Origin: Pseudomonas sp. B21-048
GTDB lineage: Bacteria > Pseudomonadota > Gammaproteobacteria > Pseudomonadales > Pseudomonadaceae
Reading direction: 5' to 3'
Assembly (NCBI RefSeq): GCF_024748615.1
Contig: NZ_CP087168.1
Coordinates: forward strand, 496,001-560,000
Length of the DNA: 64,000 nt
This document shows positions 27,179 to 36,944 of the stretch, piece after piece (position 1 is the stretch's first letter; each line of letters starts with the position of its first letter). The position numbers were made by a program, and so were the translations under genes. The notes under the pieces were generated by a model. It saw nothing but the letters and a program-made list of their open reading frames with translations, was not told the origin of the DNA and made no database searches.

Positions 27179-29083
27179 ATGGCCACTCCCAGCGCTAGCT
27201 CTTATAACGCAGACGCCATCGAAGTCCTCTCGGGCCTCGACCCGGTGCGCAAACGCCCCGGCATGTACACCGACACCAGTCGGCCGAACCACCTCGCCCA
27301 GGAAGTCATCGACAACAGCGTCGACGAAGCCTTGGCCGGGCATGCGACATCGGTGCAGGTCATCCTGCACGCCGATCACTCGTTGGAAGTCAGCGATGAC
27401 GGCCGTGGCATGCCAGTGGACATTCACCCGGAAGAGGGTGTGTCGGGCGTCGAGCTGATCCTTACCAAGCTTCATGCGGGCGGCAAGTTTTCCAACAAGA
27501 ACTACCAGTTCTCCGGCGGTTTGCACGGGGTGGGTATTTCCGTGGTCAACGCCTTGTCGACCGAAGTCCGGGTGCGTGTAAAGCGCGACGGCAACGAATA
27601 CCAGATGACTTTCGCTGATGGTTACAAGAAGACCGAGCTGGAAGTGATTGGCACCGTCGGCAAGCGCAACACTGGCACCAGCGTGTTCTTCGCGCCGGAC
27701 CCGAAGTATTTCGATTCGCCGAAGTTTTCCATCAGCCGCCTCAAGCACGTGCTCAAGGCCAAGGCCGTTCTGTGCCCGGGGCTGCTGGTCAGTTTTGAAG
27801 ACAAGGCCACCGGCGAAAAAGTCGAATGGCATTACGAAGATGGCCTGCGCTCCTACCTGGTGGACGCCGTCAGCGAATTCGAACGCCTGCCGGACGAACC
27901 GTTCTGCGGCAGCCTGGCCGGTAACAAAGAAGCGGTCGATTGGGCGCTGCTGTGGTTGCCCGAGGGCGGCGACAGCGTTCAGGAAAGCTACGTCAACCTG
28001 ATCCCGACGGCCCAGGGCGGTACACACGTCAACGGTCTGCGTCAGGGCTTGCTCGATGCGATGCGCGAGTTCTGCGAGTTCCGCAGCTTGTTGCCGCGTG
28101 GCGTGAAGCTGGCGCCGGAAGACGTCTGGGAACGCATTGCGTTCGTCCTGTCGATGAAGATGCAGGAACCGCAATTCTCCGGTCAGACCAAGGAACGCCT
28201 GTCATCCCGTGAAGCGGCCGCTTTCGTTTCCGGTGTGGTCAAGGACGCTTTCAGCCTGTGGCTCAACGCCCACCCGGAAACCGGCATGCTGCTGGCGGAA
28301 CTGGCGATCAACAACGCCGGCCGTCGTCTGAAGGCCAGCAAAAAGGTCGAGCGTAAGCGCATTACCCAAGGGCCGGCGTTGCCGGGCAAACTCGCCGACT
28401 GCGCCGGGCAGGACCCGATGCGTTCCGAGCTGTTCCTGGTGGAAGGTGATTCCGCCGGCGGTTCGGCCAAGCAGGCGCGGGACAAAGAGTTTCAGGCGAT
28501 CCTGCCATTGCGCGGCAAGATTTTGAACACCTGGGAAGTCGACGGCAGCGAAGTGCTGGCCAGCCAGGAAGTGCACAACATCGCCGTGGCCATCGGTGTC
28601 GATCCGGGCTCGGCGGACATCGCCCAGCTGCGTTATGGCAAGATCTGCATCCTCGCCGACGCCGACTCCGACGGTCTGCACATCGCCACGTTGCTGTGCG
28701 CCTTGTTCGTCCAGCATTTCCGCCCGTTGGTGGATGCCGGTCACGTCTACGTCGCCATGCCGCCGCTGTACCGTATCGACCTGGGCAAAGAAATTTACTA
28801 TGCCCTGGACGAGGCCGAGCGCGATGGCATTATTGATCGTCTGGTCGCCGAGAAGAAACGCGGCAAACCACAGGTCACCCGATTCAAAGGTCTGGGTGAA
28901 ATGAACCCGCCGCAGCTGCGCGAAACCACCATGGACCCGAACACACGGCGTCTGGTGCAGTTGACGCTGGAAGATTTCGACGCGACCTCGGAAATGATGG
29001 ACATGCTGCTGGCGAAAAAACGCGCCGGCGATCGCAAGTCCTGGCTGGAGTCCAAGGGCAACCTGGCCGAGGTTCTGGGCTGA
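27179..29083 (+). CDS. parE: DNA topoisomerase IV subunit B (ParE)
   Basis: This 634-residue GHKL ATPase powers decatenation of daughter chromosomes with ParC. It shows EVLSGLDPVRKRPGMYTD, the ATP-site Asn in VIDNSVDEAL, DDGRGMPVD, and GGLHGVGISVVNALS. The TOPRIM half has LVEGDSAGGSAKQARD and the later metal triad DADSDG. Length is typical. I chose ATG 27179 as the standard N-terminus. Its TGA overlaps the start of the next gene (TGATG), and two further genes link it to parC, so the two topoisomerase IV subunits are probably made from one transcript. Confidence 0.97.
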   Translation: MATPSASSYNADAIEVLSGLDPVRKRPGMYTDTSRPNHLAQEVIDNSVDEALAGHATSVQVILHADHSLEVSDDGRGMPVDIHPEEGVSGVELILTKLHAGGKFSNKNYQFSGGLHGVGISVVNALSTEVRVRVKRDGNEYQMTFADGYKKTELEVIGTVGKRNTGTSVFFAPDPKYFDSPKFSISRLKHVLKAKAVLCPGLLVSFEDKATGEKVEWHYEDGLRSYLVDAVSEFERLPDEPFCGSLAGNKEAVDWALLWLPEGGDSVQESYVNLIPTAQGGTHVNGLRQGLLDAMREFCEFRSLLPRGVKLAPEDVWERIAFVLSMKMQEPQFSGQTKERLSSREAAAFVSGVVKDAFSLWLNAHPETGMLLAELAINNAGRRLKASKKVERKRITQGPALPGKLADCAGQDPMRSELFLVEGDSAGGSAKQARDKEFQAILPLRGKILNTWEVDGSEVLASQEVHNIAVAIGVDPGSADIAQLRYGKICILADADSDGLHIATLLCALFVQHFRPLVDAGHVYVAMPPLYRIDLGKEIYYALDEAERDGIIDRLVAEKKRGKPQVTRFKGLGEMNPPQLRETTMDPNTRRLVQLTLEDFDATSEMMDMLLAKKRAGDRKSWLESKGNLAEVLG

Positions 29084-30069
29084 TGCGATTTGGCTGGGCC
29101 CTGGCGTGTGCGTTGCTGCTGACCTCGATAACGGTTTCGGCGCAGCCTCCCGAGCTGCGCCTGTTATCCGAGCATGCTGTCGACGGCATGCGCGGCGGCA
29201 ATCTGTCGGGGCTGGCCCAGTGCGGCAAGGATCTGTGGACCGTTTCGGATCGTGACGATGACCAAATCTATCGCCTCGACACCCGCAACACTACCTGGCA
29301 AGCCGAAACCGTGCGCATGGACGTACCGCTGGTGCCCGACAGCGGATTACCCTGGGGCTTGCGTTCGCGGACCTGGGCGGCGTCGTTCGTGCGGGGTGGG
29401 AACCTGGATTTCGAAGGCATCACCTGTGACAGCGCCGGCAATCGTTACATCGTCAGCGAAGCGCACGCCGCGGTGCTGCAAGTTCCGCCAATCGGGCCTG
29501 CGTCCTGGCTGAAAATCTCACCGATGCTGGTTCGCGAAGCGCGGGCCAGTGGCATGTTGCTGCACTTCAATGCGTTGTTCGAAGGCCTGACGATCAATCC
29601 GGCCGGTGACACGCTGTGGCTGGCCGCTGAGCGTGAGCGCCGTGGTTTGCTGCTGATCAAGCGCAAACAATCGGTCTGGGACTGCGACGGTGGCTGTGTG
29701 CTGCTGAGTGAAGCGGGGGTGGAAATGCAGCCAGCGCAATTTCCCAAGGCCAGAGCGCGCTCCCGGGATTTTGCTGATCTGTCATTGTTCGACGGCAAGC
29801 TGTTTACCCTTGAGCGCAACGCCTTTCAGGTCTGCCGCCGTGACGCAGTGACGGCCAAGGTCGAGCGCTGCTGGTCGTTTGCCGACGAGGCGTTGCAGGA
29901 AAACCGTCGTTATTCACAGCCCTTTGGGCTGGCGGAAGCATTGATCGTGGACGTCGACGGCGCCTGGATCGGCATCGATAACAACAACGGCGCGCGCGCC
30001 GACGGCGAGACACGCCCGATTGTCTGGCGCTTTGCCGCGCCTGAAGGTGGCTGGAGCGCCAAGCCATGA
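29083..30069 (+). CDS. Esterase-like activity of phytase family protein, exported
   Basis: This 328-residue precursor starts with a signal peptide (MRFGWALACALLLTSITVSA, cleaved near residue 20) and then a beta-propeller-like region, with NLSGLAQCGKDLWTVSDRDD and LDFEGITCDSAGNRYIVSEA. The SDRDDD and EG pattern fits the phytase-like esterase family. The end carries a conserved IDNNNGARADGET block that is probably part of a metal or substrate site. The reaction is unproven. It is coupled by start/stop overlap to parE upstream and to the aspartic protease gene downstream. Confidence 0.8.
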   Translation: MRFGWALACALLLTSITVSAQPPELRLLSEHAVDGMRGGNLSGLAQCGKDLWTVSDRDDDQIYRLDTRNTTWQAETVRMDVPLVPDSGLPWGLRSRTWAASFVRGGNLDFEGITCDSAGNRYIVSEAHAAVLQVPPIGPASWLKISPMLVREARASGMLLHFNALFEGLTINPAGDTLWLAAERERRGLLLIKRKQSVWDCDGGCVLLSEAGVEMQPAQFPKARARSRDFADLSLFDGKLFTLERNAFQVCRRDAVTAKVERCWSFADEALQENRRYSQPFGLAEALIVDVDGAWIGIDNNNGARADGETRPIVWRFAAPEGGWSAKP

Positions 30070-30587
30070 GTCAACAACCACCGGGCAAGCGCGCTGGTCG
30101 GGTGTTGATGATCCTGGCCTGGTGCGCCGCGCTGTTTTTGGCAACGCGGTTTTTCGGCCAATGGGAAGAGCGCCAGCAAAACCCGAACGGGGTGGTCAGT
30201 TCTGAGCAGGGCGAAGGTTTTATCGAAGTGAAACTGATTGGTAACAGTCAGGGGCATTTTGTCGCCAGTGGCCAGATCAACGGCCAGCCAGTAGATTTCA
30301 TGCTCGATACTGGGGCCACCGACGTTTCGATCCCGGCCAGTCTGGCCGAGCGGCTGAAACTGGAAAAAGGTTTCGGGGTGACCCTGAGCACGGCCAATGG
30401 CTTGAGCCAGGGTTATCGAACCCGCATCGACCGGCTACAACTGGGCGACATCGTGCTGCGTGATGTTCGCGCGCTGGTTGCGCCAGGCCTGGAAGGCAAT
30501 CAGGTGCTGCTCGGCATGAGCGCACTGAACAAACTTGAATTTACCCAGCGCGGTGGCACCATGCTGCTGCGCCAGACCACGAAATAA
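30066..30587 (+). CDS. Membrane-anchored retropepsin-like aspartic protease (TIGR02281 type)
   Basis: This 173-residue protein has one N-terminal membrane helix (about residues 12-31) and a periplasmic protease domain. The active-site motif [13 protein letters not shown] (D81) is the single D-T-G of retropepsin-like enzymes that act as dimers. [10 protein letters not shown] and [14 protein letters not shown] complete the fold. Substrates are unknown. The start overlaps the preceding stop (ATGA), and parC begins ten bases after its end. Confidence 0.87.
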   Translation: MSQQPPGKRAGRVLMILAWCAALFLATRFFGQWEERQQNPNGVVSSEQGEGFIEVKLIGNSQGHFVASGQINGQPVDFMLDTGATDVSIPASLAERLKLEKGFGVTLSTANGLSQGYRTRIDRLQLGDIVLRDVRALVAPGLEGNQVLLGMSALNKLEFTQRGGTMLLRQTTK

Positions 30588-30597
30588 TGAGGCCCGC

Positions 30598-32865
30598 ATG
30601 AGCGACTCCCTTGATCTCAGCCTGGATGGTGTAGAGCGCCGGTCACTGGCTGACTTCACCGAAAATGCCTACCTCAACTACTCGATGTACGTGATCATGG
30701 ACCGTGCCCTGCCGCATATCGGCGACGGTCTGAAACCGGTACAGCGGCGCATCATCTACGCGATGAGCGAGTTGGGGCTGGACGCCGATTCCAAGCACAA
30801 GAAATCGGCGCGTACCGTCGGTGACGTGCTCGGTAAATTCCACCCGCACGGCGATTCGGCATGCTACGAAGCCATGGTTCTGATGGCCCAGCCGTTCAGC
30901 TACCGCTACACGCTGGTCGACGGCCAGGGTAACTGGGGTGCGCCGGACGATCCGAAGTCCTTCGCCGCCATGCGTTACACCGAAGCGCGGCTGTCGCGTT
31001 ATTCCGAAGTGCTGCTCAGCGAACTGGGCCAGGGCACCGCGGATTGGGGGCCGAACTTCGACGGCACGCTGGAAGAGCCTTTGGTGTTGCCGGCCCGTTT
31101 GCCGAACATCCTGCTCAACGGCACCACCGGTATTGCCGTGGGCATGGCCACCGACGTACCGCCGCATAACCTGCGCGAAGTCGCGACCGCTTGCGTGCGC
31201 TTGCTGGACGAGCCGAAAGCCACGGTCGAACAGCTCTGCGAACACATCCAGGGCCCGGATTACCCGACCGAAGCGGAAATCATCACGCCGCGCGCCGACC
31301 TGCTGAAAATCTACGAAACCGGCAAGGGCTCGGTGCGCATGCGCGCCGTCTACCACATCGAAGACGGCGACATCATCGTCACCGCGCTGCCGCATCAGGT
31401 TTCGGGCGCCAAGGTGCTGGAACAGATAGCGGCCATGATGCAGGCCAAGCCCTCCAAGGCTCCGCAGATCGCTGACCTGCGAGATGAATCCGACCACGAA
31501 AACCCGTGCCGGATCGTGATCATTCCGGGTGCACGCAAAAACTTTGACCATGACGCGCTGATGCAGCACCTGTTCGCCAGCACTGAGCTGGAGTCGAGCT
31601 ACCGGGTCAACATCAACATCATCGGTCTGGACGGCAAACCGCAGTTGAAAAACCTGCGGGCTCTGCTGGTCGAGTGGCTGGAATTCCGGGTGCAGACCGT
31701 GCGTCGCCGCCTGCAATTTCGCCTCGACAAGGTCGAGCGTCGGCTGCACCTGTTGGACGGTTTGTTGATTGCCTACCTCAACCTGGATGAAGTGATTCAT
31801 ATCATCCGCACCGAGGAACACCCGAAAGCCGCACTGATCGAGCGTTTCGCCCTGAGCGAAATCCAGGCCGATTACATCCTCGACACCCGTCTGCGTCAGT
31901 TGGCGCGACTGGAAGAAATGAAGCTGCGTGCCGAGCAGGATGAACTGCTCAAGGAGCAGGCCAAGCTGCAAGCCCTGCTGGGCAGCGAAGCCAAGCTGAA
32001 AAAGCTGGTACGCACCGAGCTGATCAAGGACGCCGAAACGTATGGCGACGACCGTCGTTCGCCCATCGTCGAGCGTGCAGAAGCCAAGGCTTTGACCGAG
32101 CACGATCTGCTGCCGAACGAGAAAGTGACCGTAGTTCTGTCGGAAAAAGGCTGGGTTCGCTCTGCCAAGGGGCACGAAATCGACGCCACCGGGCTTTCCT
32201 ACAAGGCCGGAGATGGTTTCAAGGCCTTGGCGGCCGGGCGCTCCAACCAGTTTGCGGTGTTTATCGACTCCACCGGTCGCAGCTATTCGGTAGCCGCGCA
32301 TACGCTGCCATCGGCCCGTGGCCAGGGCGAACCGCTGACCGGTCGTCTGACACCGCCGCCAGGGGCGAGCTTCGAATGCGTGTTGATGCCTGAAGACGAT
32401 TCGCTGTACGTAATTGCGTCTGATGCCGGATACGGTTTCGTGGTCAAGGGTGAAGACCTGCAAGCCAAGAACAAGGCGGGCAAGGCTCTGTTGAGTCTGC
32501 CGAACAACGCCAAAGTTATTCTGCCGCGTCCGGTAGCCGATCGTGAGCACAACTGGCTGGCTTCGGTGACCACCGAAGGTCGCCTGCTGATTTTCAAAAT
32601 CAGCGATCTGCCACAATTAGGTAAAGGTAAGGGCAATAAGATCATCGGGATTTCCGGTGAGCGTGTTGCCAGTCGCGAGGAATATGTCACGGACATCGCC
32701 GTTTTGCCGGAGGGTGCCACTTTGGTGCTACAAGCCGGAAAACGTACCTTGTCGCTGAAAGCGGATGACCTCGAACACTACAAAGGTGAGCGTGGGCGTC
32801 GCGGTAACAAGCTGCCGAGGGGCTTTCAGAGGGTGGATGCGCTGTTCGTCGAAAACCTCAATTAA
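30598..32865 (+). CDS. parC: DNA topoisomerase IV subunit A (ParC)
   Basis: This 755-residue subunit cuts and rejoins DNA with ParE. The catalytic tyrosine is Y127 ([11 protein letters not shown]). The quinolone-resistance region reads [12 protein letters not shown] with S87 and E91, the susceptible residues at these positions, so no common resistance change is present there. The C-terminal domain contains several beta-pinwheel blades (for example [20 protein letters not shown]). ATG 30598 gives the normal N-terminus. A hairpin follows the stop. Confidence 0.97.
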   Translation: MSDSLDLSLDGVERRSLADFTENAYLNYSMYVIMDRALPHIGDGLKPVQRRIIYAMSELGLDADSKHKKSARTVGDVLGKFHPHGDSACYEAMVLMAQPFSYRYTLVDGQGNWGAPDDPKSFAAMRYTEARLSRYSEVLLSELGQGTADWGPNFDGTLEEPLVLPARLPNILLNGTTGIAVGMATDVPPHNLREVATACVRLLDEPKATVEQLCEHIQGPDYPTEAEIITPRADLLKIYETGKGSVRMRAVYHIEDGDIIVTALPHQVSGAKVLEQIAAMMQAKPSKAPQIADLRDESDHENPCRIVIIPGARKNFDHDALMQHLFASTELESSYRVNINIIGLDGKPQLKNLRALLVEWLEFRVQTVRRRLQFRLDKVERRLHLLDGLLIAYLNLDEVIHIIRTEEHPKAALIERFALSEIQADYILDTRLRQLARLEEMKLRAEQDELLKEQAKLQALLGSEAKLKKLVRTELIKDAETYGDDRRSPIVERAEAKALTEHDLLPNEKVTVVLSEKGWVRSAKGHEIDATGLSYKAGDGFKALAAGRSNQFAVFIDSTGRSYSVAAHTLPSARGQGEPLTGRLTPPPGASFECVLMPEDDSLYVIASDAGYGFVVKGEDLQAKNKAGKALLSLPNNAKVILPRPVADREHNWLASVTTEGRLLIFKISDLPQLGKGKGNKIIGISGERVASREEYVTDIAVLPEGATLVLQAGKRTLSLKADDLEHYKGERGRRGNKLPRGFQRVDALFVENLN

Positions 32866-32874
32866 GCGTGCTAG

Positions 32875-32911
32875 AGCGCTCGATCTACGATTTAACGCGT
32901 AGATCGGCGCT
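32875..32911 (+). terminator. Hairpin after parC
   Basis: AGCGCT-CGATCTACG pairs with CGTAGATCG-GCGCT around a short loop with one bulge, ten bases after the parC stop. Only a weak T-run follows, so it may be a leaky terminator before the PqiC-type gene. Confidence 0.55.
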
Positions 32912-33041
32912 TTGCCGCTGGAGTCGGAACGCATATTCACGGATGATATGGCCTTTCAAGCGCCGGCGTGGCCGAGCGTTCTTCATATTTTTTGAGTATT
33001 TTCACTGTGGTGAGCCTTGTGGCAACCACCTGGATGGGACG

Positions 33042-33755
33042 ATGACTGCTCTGCGCCTTCCTTTTATTTTGATGCTCGCTGGCGTACTTGGCCTGGCGGG
33101 TTGCAGCGTTCACCAGCCGGTATCGCTGTATCAGCTGGACAGCGGAAGTCCGGCTCAGCCTGCGCAAAGCGCCGGCATGGCGGTATTGCTGGGGCCGGTA
33201 ACGGTTGCCGATTACCTGCAACGCGAAACCTTGCTGCAGCGTCAGCCCGATGGCAGCCTGCAAGCGTCGGTTGACGGTCGTTGGGCGGGTAGCCTGTCGT
33301 CCGACATCGATCAGTTGTTGCTGCGTCAGGTTGCCGGTCGTCTGGATAGTCAGCGCGTTGTCCTGGCGCCGGCGACAGTGGGTTTCGCGCCGGATGTTCA
33401 GGTTCTGTTGACGATCACGCGTCTGGACTCGGGTGCATCGCAACCGGCGGTGCTTGATGCGCAATGGCGCCTGATCGACCGTCGTGGTCAGGTGCGCGAT
33501 AACCGCATCATTCATCTGCAGGAGCAGCACGCTGGCGGGACTGCGGCTCAGGTTCAGGCTCAGGGTGTGTTGCTGCAGCGTCTGGCCGAACAACTGTCGA
33601 CGGCGCTCAAGCCACTGGCCAACCAGCCGCCGATCGCCGAGGCACCTCGCAAACAGGCTGCCAAGCCTGTGGCGCCGGCAGCAGAGCCGGAGAAGCAACC
33701 GAAGATTCCGATGGCTTCGCCGATTCGCACGGATATGGAAGTGTTCAGGTTCTAA
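33042..33755 (+). CDS. PqiC-type outer membrane lipoprotein (ABC-transport auxiliary)
   Basis: This 237-residue lipoprotein has a signal ending in the lipobox L-A-G-C (cysteine at 21), then SLYQLDSG, the start of the ABC_trans_aux/DUF330 fold. The core (VLLGPVTVADYLQRETLLQR, then LSSDIDQLLLRQVAGRLDSQ) is typical. PqiC docks MCE-type lipid-transport assemblies at the outer membrane. No pqiAB genes lie nearby, so its partner must be elsewhere. The C-terminus is a Pro/Ala-rich tail. I chose ATG 33042, the only start in frame with the signal peptide. Confidence 0.85.
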   Translation: MTALRLPFILMLAGVLGLAGCSVHQPVSLYQLDSGSPAQPAQSAGMAVLLGPVTVADYLQRETLLQRQPDGSLQASVDGRWAGSLSSDIDQLLLRQVAGRLDSQRVVLAPATVGFAPDVQVLLTITRLDSGASQPAVLDAQWRLIDRRGQVRDNRIIHLQEQHAGGTAAQVQAQGVLLQRLAEQLSTALKPLANQPPIAEAPRKQAAKPVAPAAEPEKQPKIPMASPIRTDMEVFRF

Positions 33756-33773
33756 GCCTGGATTGATCCAAAG

Positions 33774-33799
33774 CAAAGCCCGCATTGATGCGGGCTTTG
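33774..33799 (+). terminator. Rho-independent terminator after the PqiC-type gene
   Basis: CAAAGCCCGCAT pairs with ATGCGGGCTTTG across a 2-base core, followed by TTGTTT. It lies 19 bases after the stop codon. Confidence 0.85.
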
Positions 33800-33827
33800 T
33801 TGTTTCAGCAGGGTGACGCTGCTGATC

Positions 33828-33958
33828 TGATCATTCCCACGCTCTGCGTGGGAATGCAGCCCGTGACGCTCTGCGTCACATCGGTGCCAGGTTCTGAGGA
33901 GGGGCTGGAACGCAGAGCGTTCCTGGAGGCATTCCCACGCAGAGCGTGGGAACGATCA
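33828..33958. repeat. Compound palindrome (CACGCTCTGCGTGGGAATG type)
   Basis: Outer arms TCATTCCCACGCTCTGCGTG and its reverse complement flank two smaller palindromes, GTGACGCTCTGCGTCAC (33862-33878) and GGAACGCAGAGCGTTCC (33906-33922). This dispersed element is recognisable in many Pseudomonas genomes. It is not the same family as the GAGGGAGC doublets. It lies between two converging genes. Confidence 0.8.
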
Positions 33959-33993
33959 GCCCGCAGACGATCACTCATTTGCGGGCTTCTTTA
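33958..33993 (+). terminator. Second hairpin with T-run before the YtjB-like gene
   Basis: AGCCCGCA pairs with TGCGGGCT across 14 bases and is followed by TCTTT on the plus strand. It could back up the terminator at 33774-33799. Confidence 0.5.
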
Positions 33994-34008
33994 CAGCAGG
34001 GCCAAGGC

Positions 34009-35544
34009 TTACGCCCGGCGTTCATGCATCCGCGCCAGTTGCCGTTCCAGCATCGACGGATAAGGCTCCATCAAGCGCTCTACGCAGCATGCACCTTCAG
34101 GGCTTGCGATCGGCCGGATTCGTGCACGCTGGCGAATCAGTGCGTCGTCGCTGATCTTGCGCTCCACCAGCAGCAGGTTGCGGCTGTGTTGCGACAGGGC
34201 CAGTGCATCCTGAGCGGTTTCGGTCAGCAGCAGATCAATCTGGCTCAAGCCGAACAACTCGTCACCCAGCGTCAAACCCAGTTGCAGTTGCAGGGTGATG
34301 CCGCTGTCGGCGACTTCGATCTGCAACTGATGGCCCAAGGCACGCAGCAACTCACCGCAGCAGATGGCGTTGGTCAGGTAGTCGTCGCCACTGTCTTCGG
34401 TGTGGAACAACATCAGCGTGCTGCCATCGTTCAGGGTGTGCAGTTCGCTCTGGTAAAGCGAGGCGGCCTGATCGAGGCAATCGCGGTAGCGTTTCAGCAG
34501 TTCTTCCAGGCGTGCGCGGGGCAGGCGGCGCAGTTGATCCTGTGCGCCCAGTTGCACGGCCAGTACCGCGCTGTGCTGAGGCACGTTCGATACCGGTGGC
34601 TTGACGACGGGTTTCGGTGCGCTGTCTGCGGAATCGTCACGCAGATCGGCAAACGGATCTTCGTCGTCCTCATCGTCCTCGACGGTGCTGACCGTACGCC
34701 GCGGCGCTGGCTTGAGGCCGGCCACAGGCCTGGTCTCATCGAAACCCGGGTCGCGCAGGTTACGCACTTCGAAGGTCGGCTCGTTATCGTCGGCGTCCTC
34801 GTAATCGCTGTCGTCGTATTCAGGCTCCGGCGCGGATTCCGGCTCGGCCGGCTCTGGCGCAAAATTGGCGTGCAGCTGACGAGCCAGGTCGCCGACCTCA
34901 TCCTGGCGCTCGGTGGCCGGGGTGTATTCGTCGATATTGCGCAGCCATACCCGCAATTGCATCAGCGGTGTGGAGATATTGCGTCCCAGGCGCAGGCTCA
35001 AGGCCAGGGACAGGGCCAGCAGAATCGCACTCAGAATGCCCATGCTTTGCAGGCTGATGGTCATCGGTTGCTGGAACTGATCCATGTCCAGGCTGATGCG
35101 CAGTTGCCCGGCGGTCACGTCCTGGAAGGTGATCTTGCTTTGGTAAATACCCTCGGCTTCGCCCAGCAGGCTGTGCTTGGGCCGCTGGCCGGACTCGGCA
35201 AGGATGCGGTTGTCCATGCTGTAGATGGCCGCGTGGGCCACCAGTTTGTTCTTGGTCAGGTTGTTGAGCAGCACGTTCAGGCTGAGGATGTCATTGGACA
35301 CCAACAGTTCCGTGGCCGAGGTCGCGGTCTGGGTGGTCAGGCTTTCGCCCAGGGCATCCGCCTGCTCGTGCATGGCCTGCTTGAACTGCAAACCCATCAC
35401 GCAGGCATAGATCACCAGGGCCAGAGCGACCAGGATCACGTTATGGCTGGCAATGCGCAATGCGATCGGTACACGGCGGTGACGCAGTGCGCGGAAGATC
35501 AGCAGAAAGAAGTTATCGGTTTTAACTGGCGTGGGCCGGTTCAC
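34009..35544 (-). CDS. AhpA/YtjB-family membrane protein (SMP_2 domain)
   Basis: This 511-residue protein has two membrane helices (about 25-48 and 165-185, the second IALLLALSLALSLRLG-like) around a periplasmic segment. A long acidic, low-complexity cytoplasmic linker follows (many D/E, for example EDDEDDEDPFADL). The C-terminal half (GQAALGIQ-type fold, LQLQLGLTLGDELFGLSQID) is conserved. It matches the family named for E. coli YtjB and the older 'virulence factor haemolysin' label. Function is unknown. The frame is open to an ATG at 35607, but the GTG at 35544 starts the homologous region. It is divergent from serB, as ytjB is in enterobacteria. Confidence 0.75.
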   Translation of the reverse strand: MNRPTPVKTDNFFLLIFRALRHRRVPIALRIASHNVILVALALVIYACVMGLQFKQAMHEQADALGESLTTQTATSATELLVSNDILSLNVLLNNLTKNKLVAHAAIYSMDNRILAESGQRPKHSLLGEAEGIYQSKITFQDVTAGQLRISLDMDQFQQPMTISLQSMGILSAILLALSLALSLRLGRNISTPLMQLRVWLRNIDEYTPATERQDEVGDLARQLHANFAPEPAEPESAPEPEYDDSDYEDADDNEPTFEVRNLRDPGFDETRPVAGLKPAPRRTVSTVEDDEDDEDPFADLRDDSADSAPKPVVKPPVSNVPQHSAVLAVQLGAQDQLRRLPRARLEELLKRYRDCLDQAASLYQSELHTLNDGSTLMLFHTEDSGDDYLTNAICCGELLRALGHQLQIEVADSGITLQLQLGLTLGDELFGLSQIDLLLTETAQDALALSQHSRNLLLVERKISDDALIRQRARIRPIASPEGACCVERLMEPYPSMLERQLARMHERRA

Positions 35545-35678
35545 TTGAGCTCGGCTCTTTGTCCGTGAAGTTGACGCGCAGTATAGCGACAGGCCATAGG
35601 TCGTCAAAGCGCTCGCGGTGCCCGATGGTCACTGAAAATGGGTAGAATGCGATTTTTTTCCACCTGCGGGGGTGCGCC

Positions 35679-36894
35679 TTGCGCGAAATCGTCCTGATAA
35701 ACATCACGGGAGTCGACCGTCCGGGTCTGACTGCGGCCATTACCGGCGTTCTGGCCCAAGGTGGTGTGAACATTCTCGACATCGGTCAGGCGGTGATCCA
35801 CGACACGTTGTCGTTCGGCATCCTGGTTGAAATTCCCGATACCGAGCAAGGCAACTCGGTGCTCAAAGACATCCTGTTCAAAGGCTATGAGCTTGAGCAA
35901 CAGGTGCGTTTCACGCCGGTGTCCGAAGAGGATTACCAGCTATGGGTCGGCAATCAGGGAAAAAAAACGCCACATCGTCACCCTGTTGACCCGCAAAGTG
36001 ACCGCCGAGCAATTGCAGCGTGTGAGCTCGATCACCGCCAAATATGGTTTGAATATCGACCATATCGATCGCCTGTCCGGGCGCATGCCGCTGGACACTC
36101 CGGCTGACAAGGGCAAGGGCTGCATCGAGTTTTCCGTGCGCGGCGAGGCGGCTGACCCGCAAGCGCTGCGAGCGGAATTCCTCAGCGTCGCGCAAGAGCT
36201 GAACGTCGATATCGCCTTCCAGGAAGATTCGCTGTTCCGCCGTAACCGCCGTCTGGCGGTGTTCGACATGGACTCGACGCTGATCGAAGCCGAAGTCATC
36301 GACGAATTGGCCAAGGCTGCTGGTGTGGGCGACCAAGTGTCCGCGATCACTGAACGGGCGATGTCCGGCGAGCTGGACTTCCGCGCCAGCTTCAAGGAGC
36401 GCCTGGCCTTGTTGCAAGGTCTGGATGTCAGCGTGCTGGACTCTATCGGCGCCTCGCTGCGCCTGACCGAAGGCGCCGAAACCCTGTTCGCCGAACTCAA
36501 GCGTCTGGGCTACAAGACGGCGATTCTGTCGGGCGGCTTCACCTACTTCGCCAAGCAACTGCAGGCCAAGCTGGGCATCGACTATGTGTTCGCCAACGAA
36601 CTGGCTGTGGTCGATGGCAAAGTTACCGGTGTGGCGGTCGAGCCGATTGTCGATGCACAGCGCAAGGCCGATCTGCTGCGTGAGCTGGCGCATAAGGAAG
36701 GTTTGCGTCTGGAGCAGACGATTGCCGTCGGTGACGGTGCCAACGACCTGCCGATGCTGGCGATTGCCGGGTTGGGCGTGGCGTTCCGTGCCAAGCCGCT
36801 GGTCAAGCAATCAGCGAAGCAGGCGATTTCCACCCTTGGGCTGGATGGCGTGCTGTATTTGCTGGGCTTGCGGGATCGCGACGGGCAGCTCTGA
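35679..36894 (+). pseudogene. serB: Phosphoserine phosphatase SerB, interrupted by a +1 frameshift in an A8 run
   Basis: The gene would encode a 404-residue SerB with two N-terminal ACT-like domains and a HAD phosphatase domain (FDMDSTLIEAEVIDELA, then LSGGFTYF and GDGANDLPML). It makes serine from phosphoserine in the cytoplasm. The frame from the TTG start at 35679 (GGGGG site upstream) runs through SEEDYQLWVGNQGKK and then leaves the family, stopping at 36107. The rest continues in the next frame. The switch lies at 35960-35967, an eight-A run; with seven As the sequence reads GNQGKKRHIVTLLTRK and the length is a multiple of three. Either the base count is wrong, or the gene is really broken, or polymerase slippage restores the frame. 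Confidence 0.9.
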
Positions 36895-36944
36895 GTTTCA
36901 GGTTGTCTGGGCGAAAGCATCACCGCCGATCAAATGCCTGACGC

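Noticed and set aside
30643..32616. 657-residue reverse-strand open frame opposite parC
   Set aside because: Shadow of parC; no family features and no ribosome site.
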